35,329 nt of DNA from Rhizobacter sp. (lineage in GTDB: Bacteria > Pseudomonadota > Gammaproteobacteria > Burkholderiales > Burkholderiaceae_C): NCBI RefSeq assembly GCF_018780185.1, contig NZ_JADMJX010000050.1, forward strand, positions 1-35,329, read 5' to 3'. Shown here in pieces: positions 16,430-24,402 of the stretch (the first letter of the stretch is position 1; every line of letters starts with the position of its first letter). The position numbers and the translations under genes were made by a program. The notes below the pieces were generated by a model. The model was not told where the DNA came from. It searched no databases and saw only the letters and a list, made by a program, of their open reading frames with translations.

Positions 16430-17581
16430 TCAGCGCGAGCCGACGACTTCGATCTCCACGCCACGATCGGGCTGCAGGCAGGCGATCAGCTTGGCCGTGG
16501 GCTTGTCGCCCTTGCAGTCGGCAGGCTCGGTGACAGGGGCGGATTCGCTCTTGCCCGAGGCCGACACCTTGGCGGGGTCGATGCCGGCGCTGCTGACCAG
16601 ATAGGCCTTGACCACCTCGGCACGCTGCGCAGACAGCGTCTGGTTGTAGGCGGTCGAGCCCAGTCGGTCGGCGTGCCCGATGACGGTGATCACCTCGAAC
16701 TGGCTGCCCTTGAGCTCGCGTGCGAAGGTGTCGAGTGCCGCCTTGCCCTCAGGGCGGAGATCCGACTGGTCGAAGGTGAACAAGGTTTCAGCCTCGAAAC
16801 GCACCTTGCGGCGGGGCGCCACCACCACCGCTGCCGGCGGCGCTGCGGCCACCACCACCGGCGCGGGTGGCGGCGGTGCGACATACGGCGCAGGGGCGGC
16901 AGCCATCGGGCGCACCGGCTCGGCGGCGCGGCCGAACGGGAACACCAGGCCTACCGAGAACATGTTGACGTCGCCGTGGTTGCCCACTGCGTCGTTGATC
17001 CGGAAGCGCTCGGCCTCGGCGCGCACCAGGAACGACGGGCTGACTTCGTACTGCATGCCCACGCCCAGCTTGTAGTTCAGTTCGCGCTTGCTCGGGTTGG
17101 CGTCACGCACCGACACCGCACCGGTGCTGCTGAACGAGTCGCGTGTGCTGGCGTATTGCGCGCCGACACGGCCCAGGGCCGACCAGCGCGCGCTCAGCGG
17201 CCAGGTGCCGACCAGGTCGAGGTTGACGCCTTGCACTTTCATCTCGCCGTTGAGCGTGCCGGCGGGCGAGGTGGTCGAGTTGAAGCCGAAGCGGCCGAGG
17301 TTGAAGTAGCCGCCTTCGAGCCCGAAGTGGCGGTTGAACTGGTAGCCGCCAAAGAGCTTGTAGGCGGTGTCGCGCTCGTCGGTCGACATCGAGGTGGTGC
17401 TCAAGCCCGCGCCGAGCAGGTTGGCGTTGATGCGCTCGGTGTCGATCTTGGCGCGCGACTGGCCAATCGAGCCGCCGCCGTAGAAGTAGCCGCCTTCGGC
17501 CGCCTGGGCGAAGCCTGTCGTGGCGAAACACGGGCCGAGCGCGGCGAGGCTCAGCAGGCGCAGTGCAAATTTGCGGTTCAT
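16430..17581 (-). CDS. OmpA-like outer membrane protein (beta barrel plus OmpA domain)
   Basis: A 383-residue protein with a Sec signal peptide ending near FAQA. An eight-strand-like barrel (about residues 30-215; alternating aromatic/polar segments such as AYKLFGGYQFNRHFGLEGGYF) is followed by an Ala/Pro/Val-rich linker and a C-terminal OmpA peptidoglycan-binding domain (TLFTFDQSDLRPEGKAALD, VIGHADRLGSTAYNQTLSAQRA, GVEIEV). It anchors the outer membrane to the cell wall and may form a small pore. It starts 49 bp after the DUF3494 lipoprotein gene on the same strand, and a powerful terminator follows, so the two likely share one transcript. The ribosome-binding site is not strong. Confidence 0.93.
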   Translation of the reverse strand: MNRKFALRLLSLAALGPCFATTGFAQAAEGGYFYGGGSIGQSRAKIDTERINANLLGAGLSTTSMSTDERDTAYKLFGGYQFNRHFGLEGGYFNLGRFGFNSTTSPAGTLNGEMKVQGVNLDLVGTWPLSARWSALGRVGAQYASTRDSFSSTGAVSVRDANPSKRELNYKLGVGMQYEVSPSFLVRAEAERFRINDAVGNHGDVNMFSVGLVFPFGRAAEPVRPMAAAPAPYVAPPPPAPVVVAAAPPAAVVVAPRRKVRFEAETLFTFDQSDLRPEGKAALDTFARELKGSQFEVITVIGHADRLGSTAYNQTLSAQRAEVVKAYLVSSAGIDPAKVSASGKSESAPVTEPADCKGDKPTAKLIACLQPDRGVEIEVVGSR

Positions 17582-17630
17582 GGTGTGGCTTTCAATCGGG
17601 TGAAGGTGTCGGGGAGGGGGGCGAAAGCCA

Positions 17631-19508
17631 TCACGGGGCCACGATGGTGGTGTTGACCATCGTCACCGAGGCGGTCAGTCCGAGGGCGCGACCGACGAGC
17701 GTGGTCTGCGCCGTCTGGCCCATCGTCGAGATCGTCACGCCGGCCGGCGCGATGATCGTGCCCACCATGGTGCTGCCGTCTTCGATGCGAGCGGCACTGC
17801 CGACTTGCCAGAACACGTTTCTTGCCTGGGCGCCGTTGATCAGCAGCACACGGCGTGGTGTGGCGCTCAGGCCCACGGTCAGCGCCGAGGCGCTCTGGAA
17901 CACCCACACCGCGTCGGCGTTGCCTTGCGCATCGAGCGTCAGGTCACCGGTGGTGATGTCGAAGGTGCCACCGGCCGAGGTGTAGGTGGCGGGGGCCAGC
18001 ACCAGGCCGCCCAGCTGACCGGCTGCCGGGTCGCTGCCCGGGGGCAGGGCGGCCAGGGCGTTGTAGGCCGCCTGTGCGTCGGCGAGGGCCCGGGTGGCAA
18101 TGTCCAGCGTGGTGGTGGTGCCAGGAGCCGGCGGGCCGCAGTTGATGACGCCGTTGACCGCGCCCACGTCGAGGGGGGTCTCACCGTAGTTGTTGGCCGC
18201 GTCATGGAAGCCGGTGATCAGCGTGCACGCTGCGGTGGTGCCCATATTGCCGTTGACCACGGTGTTGACGCCGTGGTTGGTGATGCCTGCTGCGCCGCCG
18301 AAGGCGCCGAACGAGGCCGCGGTGGCGAGGTTGACCGTGCCCGCGCAGGCGGCGGTGCCGGTGGTGAAGCCCCACACCCGGTCGGTGGCGAGTGCATTGC
18401 CTGCCAGGTCGGCCACGCCGGTGGCGCCCGATTCAATGGTGGCCACGAAGGCCGTGCTGGGCGCGAAGCCTGCCGAACTGGTGGTGGTGAAGCTCGCCAC
18501 CTGGCTGGCTGCGTCGTAGCTCACCGTGCCGGCCACGGGCACGCCGTTGCTGCTGACGATGAAGGTGCCGGTGTTGATGGTGGCCGCGTTCATCGGCTCG
18601 TTGAAGGTCGCGCTGACGACACGCGTCAGGCACACCGCGGTGGCGCCATCGGCCGGGGTGACGGTGCTCACGGTGGGGGCGGTGCTGTCGCTCACGGCCG
18701 AGGTGGTGAAGGTCCACACATGGTTGCCTGCAGCCGGCAGGACGGCGCTGTTTCCGGCCAGCGCATTGCCGGCGAGGTCGGTGGCAACGGTGGTGACGGT
18801 GGCGGTGAAGAGGTTGTTGCCAGGCAGCAGTGCCGGCGTGGTCGGCGTGAAGGTGGCGGTGCGCGATGCCACCGAGTAGCTCACGGTGCCCGTGACGGCG
18901 GTGCCGAGCGTGGTGTTGGTCAGCGTGAAGCTGCTGCCATTGATGGTGGTGGGGTTCATCGCCTCACTGAAGGTCGCGCTCACCCGGGTGTTGTTGGGTG
19001 CAGCTGGTGCGGCATCGGCTGGCGTGGTGACCGACACGGTCGGGCGTGTCGCATCGGCCAGGCCGGTGGTGGTGAAGCTCCAGGTGTAGGGGCTTGGCAT
19101 GCCAAAACCCGCGGTGGTCTGGGCGGCCGAGGTGACGCTGGCCACACACACCGTGTTGGGGCTGAGCGCCGTGGTGGGCGTGAGCGTGGCGACCTGGGTC
19201 GCGGCGTCGTAGCTGACGCTGGCGGCCACCGGCGTGCCGGCGGGGCAGGCCAGCGTGATGCTCGACGTGTTGATCGTCGCCGCATTCATGGGCTGACCGA
19301 AGGTGACGAACACGCTGCTGTTGGTGGCCACGCCGGTCACGGCGGGGGTGGTGTTGGCCGGCGAGGTCGCGGTGATCGTGGGTGCGAGGCCGGCGCCGGG
19401 TGTGCCGAGCACTGGGTCGACGCCACCGCTGCAACCCGCCAGCAGAGAGAGAAGCACCAGGGGTTGCCAGCCGAACGGCAGTCGGAAAAGGCAGCGAATC
19501 GAGTTCAT
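17631..19508 (-). CDS. Ig-repeat lipoprotein with C-terminal DUF3494 (ice-binding-like) domain
   Basis: A 625-residue lipoprotein. The signal peptide ends in LLSLLAGC. Three consecutive SbsA/Big_5-type Ig-like repeats follow, each with the motif FxxPMNAATIN or FSEAMNPTTIN and a closing VWGFTT/YTWSFTT strand. From about residue 395 the protein is a DUF3494 beta-solenoid (AASFGAFGGAAGITNHG... GNADAVWVFQSASALTV... ARNVFWQVGSAARI... MVGTIIAPAGVTISTMGQT). This domain occurs in ice-binding proteins and in many adhesins of mesophiles. The longer open frame upstream lacks a signal peptide, so I start at 19508. A CRP-like operator with -10 lies upstream (19562-19604). Surface adhesion or ice/solute binding are both possible. 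Confidence 0.9.
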   Translation of the reverse strand: MNSIRCLFRLPFGWQPLVLLSLLAGCSGGVDPVLGTPGAGLAPTITATSPANTTPAVTGVATNSSVFVTFGQPMNAATINTSSITLACPAGTPVAASVSYDAATQVATLTPTTALSPNTVCVASVTSAAQTTAGFGMPSPYTWSFTTTGLADATRPTVSVTTPADAAPAAPNNTRVSATFSEAMNPTTINGSSFTLTNTTLGTAVTGTVSYSVASRTATFTPTTPALLPGNNLFTATVTTVATDLAGNALAGNSAVLPAAGNHVWTFTTSAVSDSTAPTVSTVTPADGATAVCLTRVVSATFNEPMNAATINTGTFIVSSNGVPVAGTVSYDAASQVASFTTTSSAGFAPSTAFVATIESGATGVADLAGNALATDRVWGFTTGTAACAGTVNLATAASFGAFGGAAGITNHGVNTVVNGNMGTTAACTLITGFHDAANNYGETPLDVGAVNGVINCGPPAPGTTTTLDIATRALADAQAAYNALAALPPGSDPAAGQLGGLVLAPATYTSAGGTFDITTGDLTLDAQGNADAVWVFQSASALTVGLSATPRRVLLINGAQARNVFWQVGSAARIEDGSTMVGTIIAPAGVTISTMGQTAQTTLVGRALGLTASVTMVNTTIVAP

Positions 19509-19561
19509 GGAATTCTTTCTGGCGGGCTGGCCGCCTGGGGTGCACATGCAGTGAGGGGCTG

Positions 19562-19604
19562 GTTGTAGGGGCTGCTCATGCACCGGTCTGTGCGTTGGCG
19601 CACG
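19562..19604 (-). promoter_or_regulatory. CRP-like operator plus -10 for the DUF3494 lipoprotein gene
   Basis: Read on the minus strand, the 16-mer CGTGCGCCAACGCACA (19604-19589) is an inverted-repeat site with a perfect promoter-proximal CGCACA half. Exactly 21 bp later comes TACAAC (19567-19562), a -10-like hexamer. The predicted transcript start is near 19555, 47 nt before the ATG, placing the operator centre at -41.5. Members of this site family recur in the window with identical spacing. Confidence 0.6.
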
Positions 19605-19628
19605 CGGCCCCCCGCAGGTGGGTGGCTG

Positions 19629-19671
19629 TGTGTGCTGGCGCACAAACCGCGCGGGGTCACCTGCGTAGATT
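19629..19671 (+). promoter_or_regulatory. CRP-like operator plus -10 for the small membrane protein gene
   Basis: TGTGTGCTGGCGCACA (19629-19644) is followed after exactly 21 bp by TAGATT (19666-19671). The predicted start is near 19678, again putting the operator centre at -41.5, the class II activator position. It is 40 bp from the divergent copy serving the DUF3494 gene. Confidence 0.65.
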
Positions 19672-19723
19672 GCGCAGCGCGTCGGGGCCGAAACTGGCTT
19701 CGCGCTCAACCCCAGGAGATGAC

Positions 19724-20062
19724 ATGCCAACGCAGATGAACGCCACGGGCGCCGAGCAGCCCGCGAACATCGTGCTGAGCTTTGCGGCCTCGCGTTTGCC
19801 GCCGCTCAAGCCGCTGCTGTGGCCCTGGGCGGTGGTGACGGTGGCGGCCGTGGGCCTGCTGGTGGGCTTCTACTTCGCCGCGCGCGAGGTCGAGAAGCAA
19901 GGCGAGCGCCGCCGCCAGTCGGTGGCCGCGCATGAAGAGGCCACCTGGCGGTGCCAGGCCTTGATGGGCCGCCTGCCGCGCGCGAGCTGCCTGGCGCAGC
20001 TCAACGCGCCAGGCGACAAGGGGCCTGAGGTGCAGACCGTCGCACGCGCCAATCAGCGTTGA
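19724..20062 (+). CDS. Small single-pass membrane protein, unknown family
   Basis: A 112-residue protein. One clear transmembrane helix (LLWPWAVVTVAAVGLLVGFYFAA, about residues 31-53) is followed by a charged stretch (REVEKQGERRRQSVAAHEEATWRC) and a tail with two cysteines. No named family is recognised. The start is fixed by AGGAG six bases before the ATG at 19724; the longer open frame upstream runs through the promoter and is rejected. Its last 10 bp overlap the end of the convergent secreted-protein gene. The upstream CRP-like promoter suggests co-regulation with the envelope genes around it. Confidence 0.75.
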   Translation: MPTQMNATGAEQPANIVLSFAASRLPPLKPLLWPWAVVTVAAVGLLVGFYFAAREVEKQGERRRQSVAAHEEATWRCQALMGRLPRASCLAQLNAPGDKGPEVQTVARANQR

Positions 20063-20775
20063 CGATCGGGGCCACGGCCGTTGTTGCCGTTGTTTCCACC
20101 GCGGTCGTCATCACGATCGCGGCCCTTGTCCTTGCCTTTGCCGTTGTTGCCCCGGTCGTTGTTGTCGCGCCCACGCGGCGACTGCTCGCGTTCCTTCTGG
20201 TAGTGCTCCTTCACCACCGCTTCGCGCGGCTGGTAGCGGTAGTTCTGCCCGCGGATGTCGGGCTGGCGCTGCGGTGCCGGGTAGGCATCGTGCTTGTACT
20301 TGCGCTGGTAGGTCGGCAGGGGCGCCGGGCGGGGCGCCGAGCGGCGGTCCCATTTGTCCCAGCCACCGCGGCGCTGTTCCCAATCGCGGCCCCAGTGGTC
20401 GCCCCAGCGTGGCGGCGCGTCCCGTTGCCAGCCGCGGAAGTATTGCGGCGGCTTCTGGTAGTAGCGCACCGGAATGCGCAGCACATACACCGGCACCTGA
20501 TCCGGCCCCACCAGGCCCCACGGGCCGTTGTACCAGGAGCTCGCGTACCAGTTGTCGTCTTGGTAGACCCAGTACATGCCGTCGTAGAAGAAGTAGTTCT
20601 GCTGCAGCTGCGGCGCGTAGTACACGGGGTAGTTGGGCACCCGCACCAACTGCGGGTAGACCGGCAGGTTGATGCCGATGCTCACGTTGGGCAGGCCGAT
20701 GCCGATGCTCACCTGGGCCGTGGCCGGGCTGGCCCAGCAGCACAGGGCGCATAGAAGGGTCACGAGGTAGCGCAT
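20053..20775 (-). CDS. Secreted Trp/Tyr-rich protein with charged disordered tail
   Basis: A 240-residue exported protein of a family I have seen only as conserved hypothetical in Burkholderiales. A signal peptide (cleavage after ASPATAQ) is followed by a VSIGIGLPNVSIGINLPVYP opening and an aromatic core with YFFYDGMYWVYQDDNWYASSWYNGPW and RYYQKPPQYFRGW. From about residue 120 the protein turns basic and low-complexity, ending in about 40 residues made almost only of R, D, N, G and K. The start has AAAGGAA at good spacing. A CRP-like operator and -10 precede it (20805-20847). Periplasmic or outer-surface location is inferred; function is unknown. Confidence 0.82.
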   Translation of the reverse strand: MRYLVTLLCALCCWASPATAQVSIGIGLPNVSIGINLPVYPQLVRVPNYPVYYAPQLQQNYFFYDGMYWVYQDDNWYASSWYNGPWGLVGPDQVPVYVLRIPVRYYQKPPQYFRGWQRDAPPRWGDHWGRDWEQRRGGWDKWDRRSAPRPAPLPTYQRKYKHDAYPAPQRQPDIRGQNYRYQPREAVVKEHYQKEREQSPRGRDNNDRGNNGKGKDKGRDRDDDRGGNNGNNGRGPDRQR

Positions 20776-20804
20776 GGGGTTCCTTTCGTTGGGACTCTCG
20801 CCTC

Positions 20805-20847
20805 ACACTAGCCGAAGCGGCTAGCGGCCACTGTGCGACACCGTACA
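20805..20847 (-). promoter_or_regulatory. CRP-like operator plus -10 for the secreted Trp/Tyr-rich protein gene
   Basis: On the minus strand, TGTACGGTGTCGCACA (20847-20832) is followed after exactly 21 bp by TAGTGT (20810-20805). The predicted start is near 20798, 23 nt before the ATG. The promoter-proximal half is again CGCACA. Confidence 0.6.
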
Positions 20848-20872
20848 CACCGCAAGGGCATTGGCCGGCTTA

Positions 20873-20915
20873 TGTATCCCACCGCACAGACGCCGGCCTG
20901 ATGTCCGGCGATGAT
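20873..20915 (+). promoter_or_regulatory. Candidate CRP-like operator plus -10 for the hybrid kinase gene
   Basis: TGTATCCCACCGCACA (20873-20888) has a perfect promoter-proximal CGCACA half but a weak distal half. GATGAT (20910-20915; four of six matches to TATAAT) follows after exactly 21 bp. It faces away from the neighbouring site at 20832-20847, making a divergent pair. This is weaker than the best sites. Confidence 0.4.
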
Positions 20916-21009
20916 GGGAAGTTGCCCGTGCGCAGGCCCCTGCGCCCCGCCGCCGCCTTGATCTGCGCGTCTTTCCCCGGATTCTTGTTCGACTTGCACG
21001 AGACACGGG

Positions 21010-24000
21010 ATGCCTGACGCCACAAAACACCTGGAAGTGAACGCCGAACCCGGCGCCACCGAGCTGCGCCGCCAGCGGGCTCTGCTCAAGACAGGCGCCT
21101 TGCAAGACGCCATTCTCAACAGCGCCAATTTCTCCAGCATCGCGACCGACGAGAAGGGTGTGATCCAGATCTTCAACGTGGGCGCCGAGCGCATGCTGGG
21201 TTACCAGGCGGCCGACGTGCTGAACAAGATCACGCCGGCCGACATTTCCGACCCGCAAGAGCTGGTTGCGCGGGCCACGGCCTTGAGCGCCGAACTCGGC
21301 ACCGTCATCACCCCCGGCTTCCAGGCGCTGGTGTTCAAGGCCTCGCGTGGCATTGAAGACATCTACGAACTCACCTACATCCGCAAGGACGGCAGCCGCT
21401 TCCCCGCGGTGGTGTCGGTCACTGCCTTGCGTGACGCGCAAGACGCCATCATTGGCTACCTGCTGATCGGCACCGACAACACCGCGCGCATGCGTGTCGA
21501 GGCCGAGAAGCAGCGTTTGCTCGCGGTGCAGGAAGAGACGCACCAGCAGCTGCTGCAGGCCAACTTCACCTTGCAGCTGAGCGAAGAAAAGCTCGCCGTG
21601 ACGCTCAACTCCATTGGCGACGGGGTGATCGCCACCGATGCCCAGGCACGCGTGACGCTGCTCAACCCGCTGGCCGAGCAGCTCACGGGCTGGTCGCAGG
21701 CGCAGGCCGCTGGCCGTGACGTGAGCGAGATATTCCGGATTGTCAGTAAGGAGACCCGCCTGCCCGCGGCCATCCCGGTGATCGAAACCCTGGCCAAGGG
21801 CACGATCCAGGGCATGGCCAACCACACGGTTCTGGTAGCGCGCGATGGCAGCGAGTGCGACATCGCCGACAGCTGCGCTCCCATTCGCGACCGCAACGGG
21901 CAGGTCATCGGTGCAGTGCTGGTGTTTCGCGACGTGACCGGCGAGTACGCGGCGCAGCAGGCCTTGCGCGACAGCTCTGCGCTGATCCAGACCGTGCTCA
22001 ACACCGTGGTCGACGGCATCATCACCGTGCGCGCCCGCGAGGGCATCGTCGAGACGGTGAACCCGGCCGCCGAACGAATGTTCGGGTTCAGCGCCGCCGA
22101 GCTGATCGGGCAGAGCTTGGGTAGCCTCATCCCGGAGCTGAACCAGGACGGGCGCACCGACAAGCTTTCGCTCGACTTCCGAGACTACGGGGCGAGCGAC
22201 GAGGCCCGCGCCAGCGGGCTGGGCCGCGAGGTGCAGGGCCGGCGCAAGGATGGCAGCCTGTTCCCGATTGAAATGGCCGTGAGCGAAATGTCGCTGGGGG
22301 GGCAGCGTTACGCCACCGGCATCTTGCGCGACATCACCGCGCGCAAGCAAGCCGAAGCGGCGCTGCTGGAGGCGGGAGCCCTGCAGAACGCGATCTTCAA
22401 CAGCGCCAACTTCTCCAGCATCGCCACTGACGCGAAGGGCGTGATCCAGATTTTCAACGTGGGTGCCGAACGCATGCTGGGTTATGCGGCCACTGACGTG
22501 ATGAACAAGATCACACCGGCCGACATCTCCGACCCGCAGGAAGTGATCGCCCGCGCCAAGGCTTTGAGCGCAGAACTCTCCACCCCCATCACGCCGGGCT
22601 TCCAGGCGCTGGTGTTCAAGGCCTCGCGTGGCATTGAAGACATCTACGAACTCACCTACATCCGCAAGGACGGCAGCCGCTTCCCGGCGGTGGTGTCGGT
22701 CACTGCCTTGCGCGACGCACAAGACGCCATCATCGGCTACTTGCTGATCGGCACCGACAACACTGCGCGCAAGCAGGTCGAGGCGGAGCAGAAGAAGCTC
22801 GACCAGCGCCTGCGTGACCAGCAGTTCTACACACGCTCGCTGATCGAATCGAACGTCGATGCGCTGATCACCACCGACCCGAACGGCATCATCACCGACG
22901 TCAACAAGCAGATGGAAGGGCTCACCGGCTGCACACGCGACGAACTGATCGGCGCGCCGTTCAAGAACTGCTTCACCGACCCCGAGCGGGCCGAAGCGGG
23001 CATCAAGCTGGTGCTGCGCGACAAGAAGGTCACCAACTACGAACTCACCGCGCGCGCGCGAGACGACAAGAAGACCGTGGTGTCGTACAACGCGACCACG
23101 TTCTACGACCGAGACCGCACCTTGCAAGGGGTGTTTGCCGCGGCGCGCGACATCACCGAGCGCAAGCTGCTCGATCAGTCGCTGCAGGAAACCAACGCCG
23201 AGCTGGAGAGCGCGAAGTTCGCGGCCGAAAAGGCCAACCTCGCGAAGTCTGATTTCCTGTCGAGCATGAGCCACGAGTTGCGCTCGCCGCTGAATGCCAT
23301 TCTGGGCTTCGCCCAGTTGATGGAGTCGGGCACGCCCTTGCCCACGCCGCCCCAGCAAGAGAGCATCGGCCAGATACTGCAGGCCGGCTGGTACCTGCTG
23401 GAGCTGATCAATGAAATTCTCGACCTCGCCTTAATCGAGTCGGGCAAGTTGTCGTTGTCGCTGGAGCCCATGTCGCTGGCCGAGGTGCTGAGCGATTGCC
23501 AGGCCATGATCGAGCCGCAAGCCGCCAAAGGTGGCATCCGCGTGGGCTTCGTGCCGTTCGAGGGCGCTGGCTTTGTCAACGCCGACCGAACGCGGGTCAA
23601 GCAGGTGGTCATCAACCTGCTGTCGAACGCCATCAAGTACAACCGCGTGGGCGGCAGCGTAGAAGTGAGCTGCCGCGCAGTCTTGGCGCAGCGCTTGCGC
23701 ATCAGCATTCGAGACACCGGTGAAGGGTTGTCGAGCGACAAGCTCGCGCAGCTGTTCCAGCCCTTCAACCGCCTGGGGCAGGAAGCGGGTGCCGAAGAGG
23801 GCACCGGCATTGGCCTGGTGGTGAGCAAGCGACTGGTCGAGCTGATGGGTGGCGAGATCGGTGCGCAGAGCACGGTGGGTGTGGGCAGCGTGTTCTGGAT
23901 CGAGTTGAACGCAGCACATGCACCACCTGCCATCGAACCCGTCGACCCTGCGGTTTACGCTCCCGTGCGGGTCGTCGCCGGGGCGCCGGTGCACACCCTG

Positions 24001-24402
24001 CTGTGCGTCGAAGACAACCCGGCCAACCTGATGCTGGTGGAGAAGCTGCTGGCGCGCCGCCCCGACATCCGTTTGCTGACCGCGCGCGAGGGCCTGCGCG
24101 GCATCGAGGTGGCGCGCGCCTCGCTGCCTGAGGTGATCTTGATGGACATCAACCTGCCTGGTATCAGCGGCTTCAAGGTGCTGAAGATCTTGCGCGACGA
24201 CCCGACCACGGCCCATATCCCCGTGATCGCGCTGAGCGCCAACGCCATGCCGCGCGACATTGAAAAAGGCCTGGCCGCGGGCTTCTTTCGTTACCTCACC
24301 AAACCCATCAAGGTCGGTGATTTCATGGACACGCTGGACGCCGCACTGGCATCCACCAAAGCGGAACCGACCCGCGAATCCAACCTGGAAGCAACATCAT
24401 GA
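21010..24402 (+). CDS. Multi-PAS hybrid sensor histidine kinase
   Basis: A 1130-residue soluble kinase with no transmembrane segment, so it senses a cytoplasmic cue. It contains five PAS modules (approximately residues 29-160, 195-320, 325-450, 456-587 and 605-725). Then come HisKA with phospho-acceptor H755 in SSMSHELRSPLNAI, HATPase_c with VINLLSNAIKYN, DTGEG and GTGIGL boxes, and a C-terminal receiver with D1046 in ILMDINLPG. PAS 1 and PAS 4 are near-identical copies (121 of 132 residues). The ribosome-binding site is weak. The TGA overlaps the ATG of the REC-PAS gene (ATGA), indicating tight coupling. Ligand or cofactor of the PAS domains cannot be told from sequence; redox, light or oxygen are possible. 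Confidence 0.95.
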   Translation: MPDATKHLEVNAEPGATELRRQRALLKTGALQDAILNSANFSSIATDEKGVIQIFNVGAERMLGYQAADVLNKITPADISDPQELVARATALSAELGTVITPGFQALVFKASRGIEDIYELTYIRKDGSRFPAVVSVTALRDAQDAIIGYLLIGTDNTARMRVEAEKQRLLAVQEETHQQLLQANFTLQLSEEKLAVTLNSIGDGVIATDAQARVTLLNPLAEQLTGWSQAQAAGRDVSEIFRIVSKETRLPAAIPVIETLAKGTIQGMANHTVLVARDGSECDIADSCAPIRDRNGQVIGAVLVFRDVTGEYAAQQALRDSSALIQTVLNTVVDGIITVRAREGIVETVNPAAERMFGFSAAELIGQSLGSLIPELNQDGRTDKLSLDFRDYGASDEARASGLGREVQGRRKDGSLFPIEMAVSEMSLGGQRYATGILRDITARKQAEAALLEAGALQNAIFNSANFSSIATDAKGVIQIFNVGAERMLGYAATDVMNKITPADISDPQEVIARAKALSAELSTPITPGFQALVFKASRGIEDIYELTYIRKDGSRFPAVVSVTALRDAQDAIIGYLLIGTDNTARKQVEAEQKKLDQRLRDQQFYTRSLIESNVDALITTDPNGIITDVNKQMEGLTGCTRDELIGAPFKNCFTDPERAEAGIKLVLRDKKVTNYELTARARDDKKTVVSYNATTFYDRDRTLQGVFAAARDITERKLLDQSLQETNAELESAKFAAEKANLAKSDFLSSMSHELRSPLNAILGFAQLMESGTPLPTPPQQESIGQILQAGWYLLELINEILDLALIESGKLSLSLEPMSLAEVLSDCQAMIEPQAAKGGIRVGFVPFEGAGFVNADRTRVKQVVINLLSNAIKYNRVGGSVEVSCRAVLAQRLRISIRDTGEGLSSDKLAQLFQPFNRLGQEAGAEEGTGIGLVVSKRLVELMGGEIGAQSTVGVGSVFWIELNAAHAPPAIEPVDPAVYAPVRVVAGAPVHTLLCVEDNPANLMLVEKLLARRPDIRLLTAREGLRGIEVARASLPEVILMDINLPGISGFKVLKILRDDPTTAHIPVIALSANAMPRDIEKGLAAGFFRYLTKPIKVGDFMDTLDAALASTKAEPTRESNLEATS
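21094..21489 (+). repeat. Direct repeat copy 1 (PAS module 1 of the hybrid kinase)
   Basis: A 396-bp segment encoding residues 29-160 is repeated without any insertion or deletion at 22375-22770. The two peptides differ at 11 of 132 positions, all in the first 71 residues. The last 61 residues are identical, and 89 bp (21316-21404) are identical in DNA. Confidence 0.9.
22375..22770 (+). repeat. Direct repeat copy 2 (PAS module 4 of the hybrid kinase)
   Basis: This is the second copy of the 396-bp PAS repeat, offset by 1281 bp from copy 1. The DNA-identical block is 22597-22685. Silent differences elsewhere show the copies are diverging under purifying selection or are partly homogenised. Confidence 0.9.

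Noticed and set aside
17805-19568. Plus-strand open frame of 587 codons opposite the DUF3494 lipoprotein
   Set aside because: It has a Gly/Arg/His-rich shadow composition; the minus strand has a signal peptide, Ig repeats and DUF3494.
20821-23358. Minus-strand open frame of 845 codons opposite the hybrid kinase
   Set aside because: It is antisense to the PAS region; its apparent internal repeats simply mirror the PAS 1/PAS 4 duplication.
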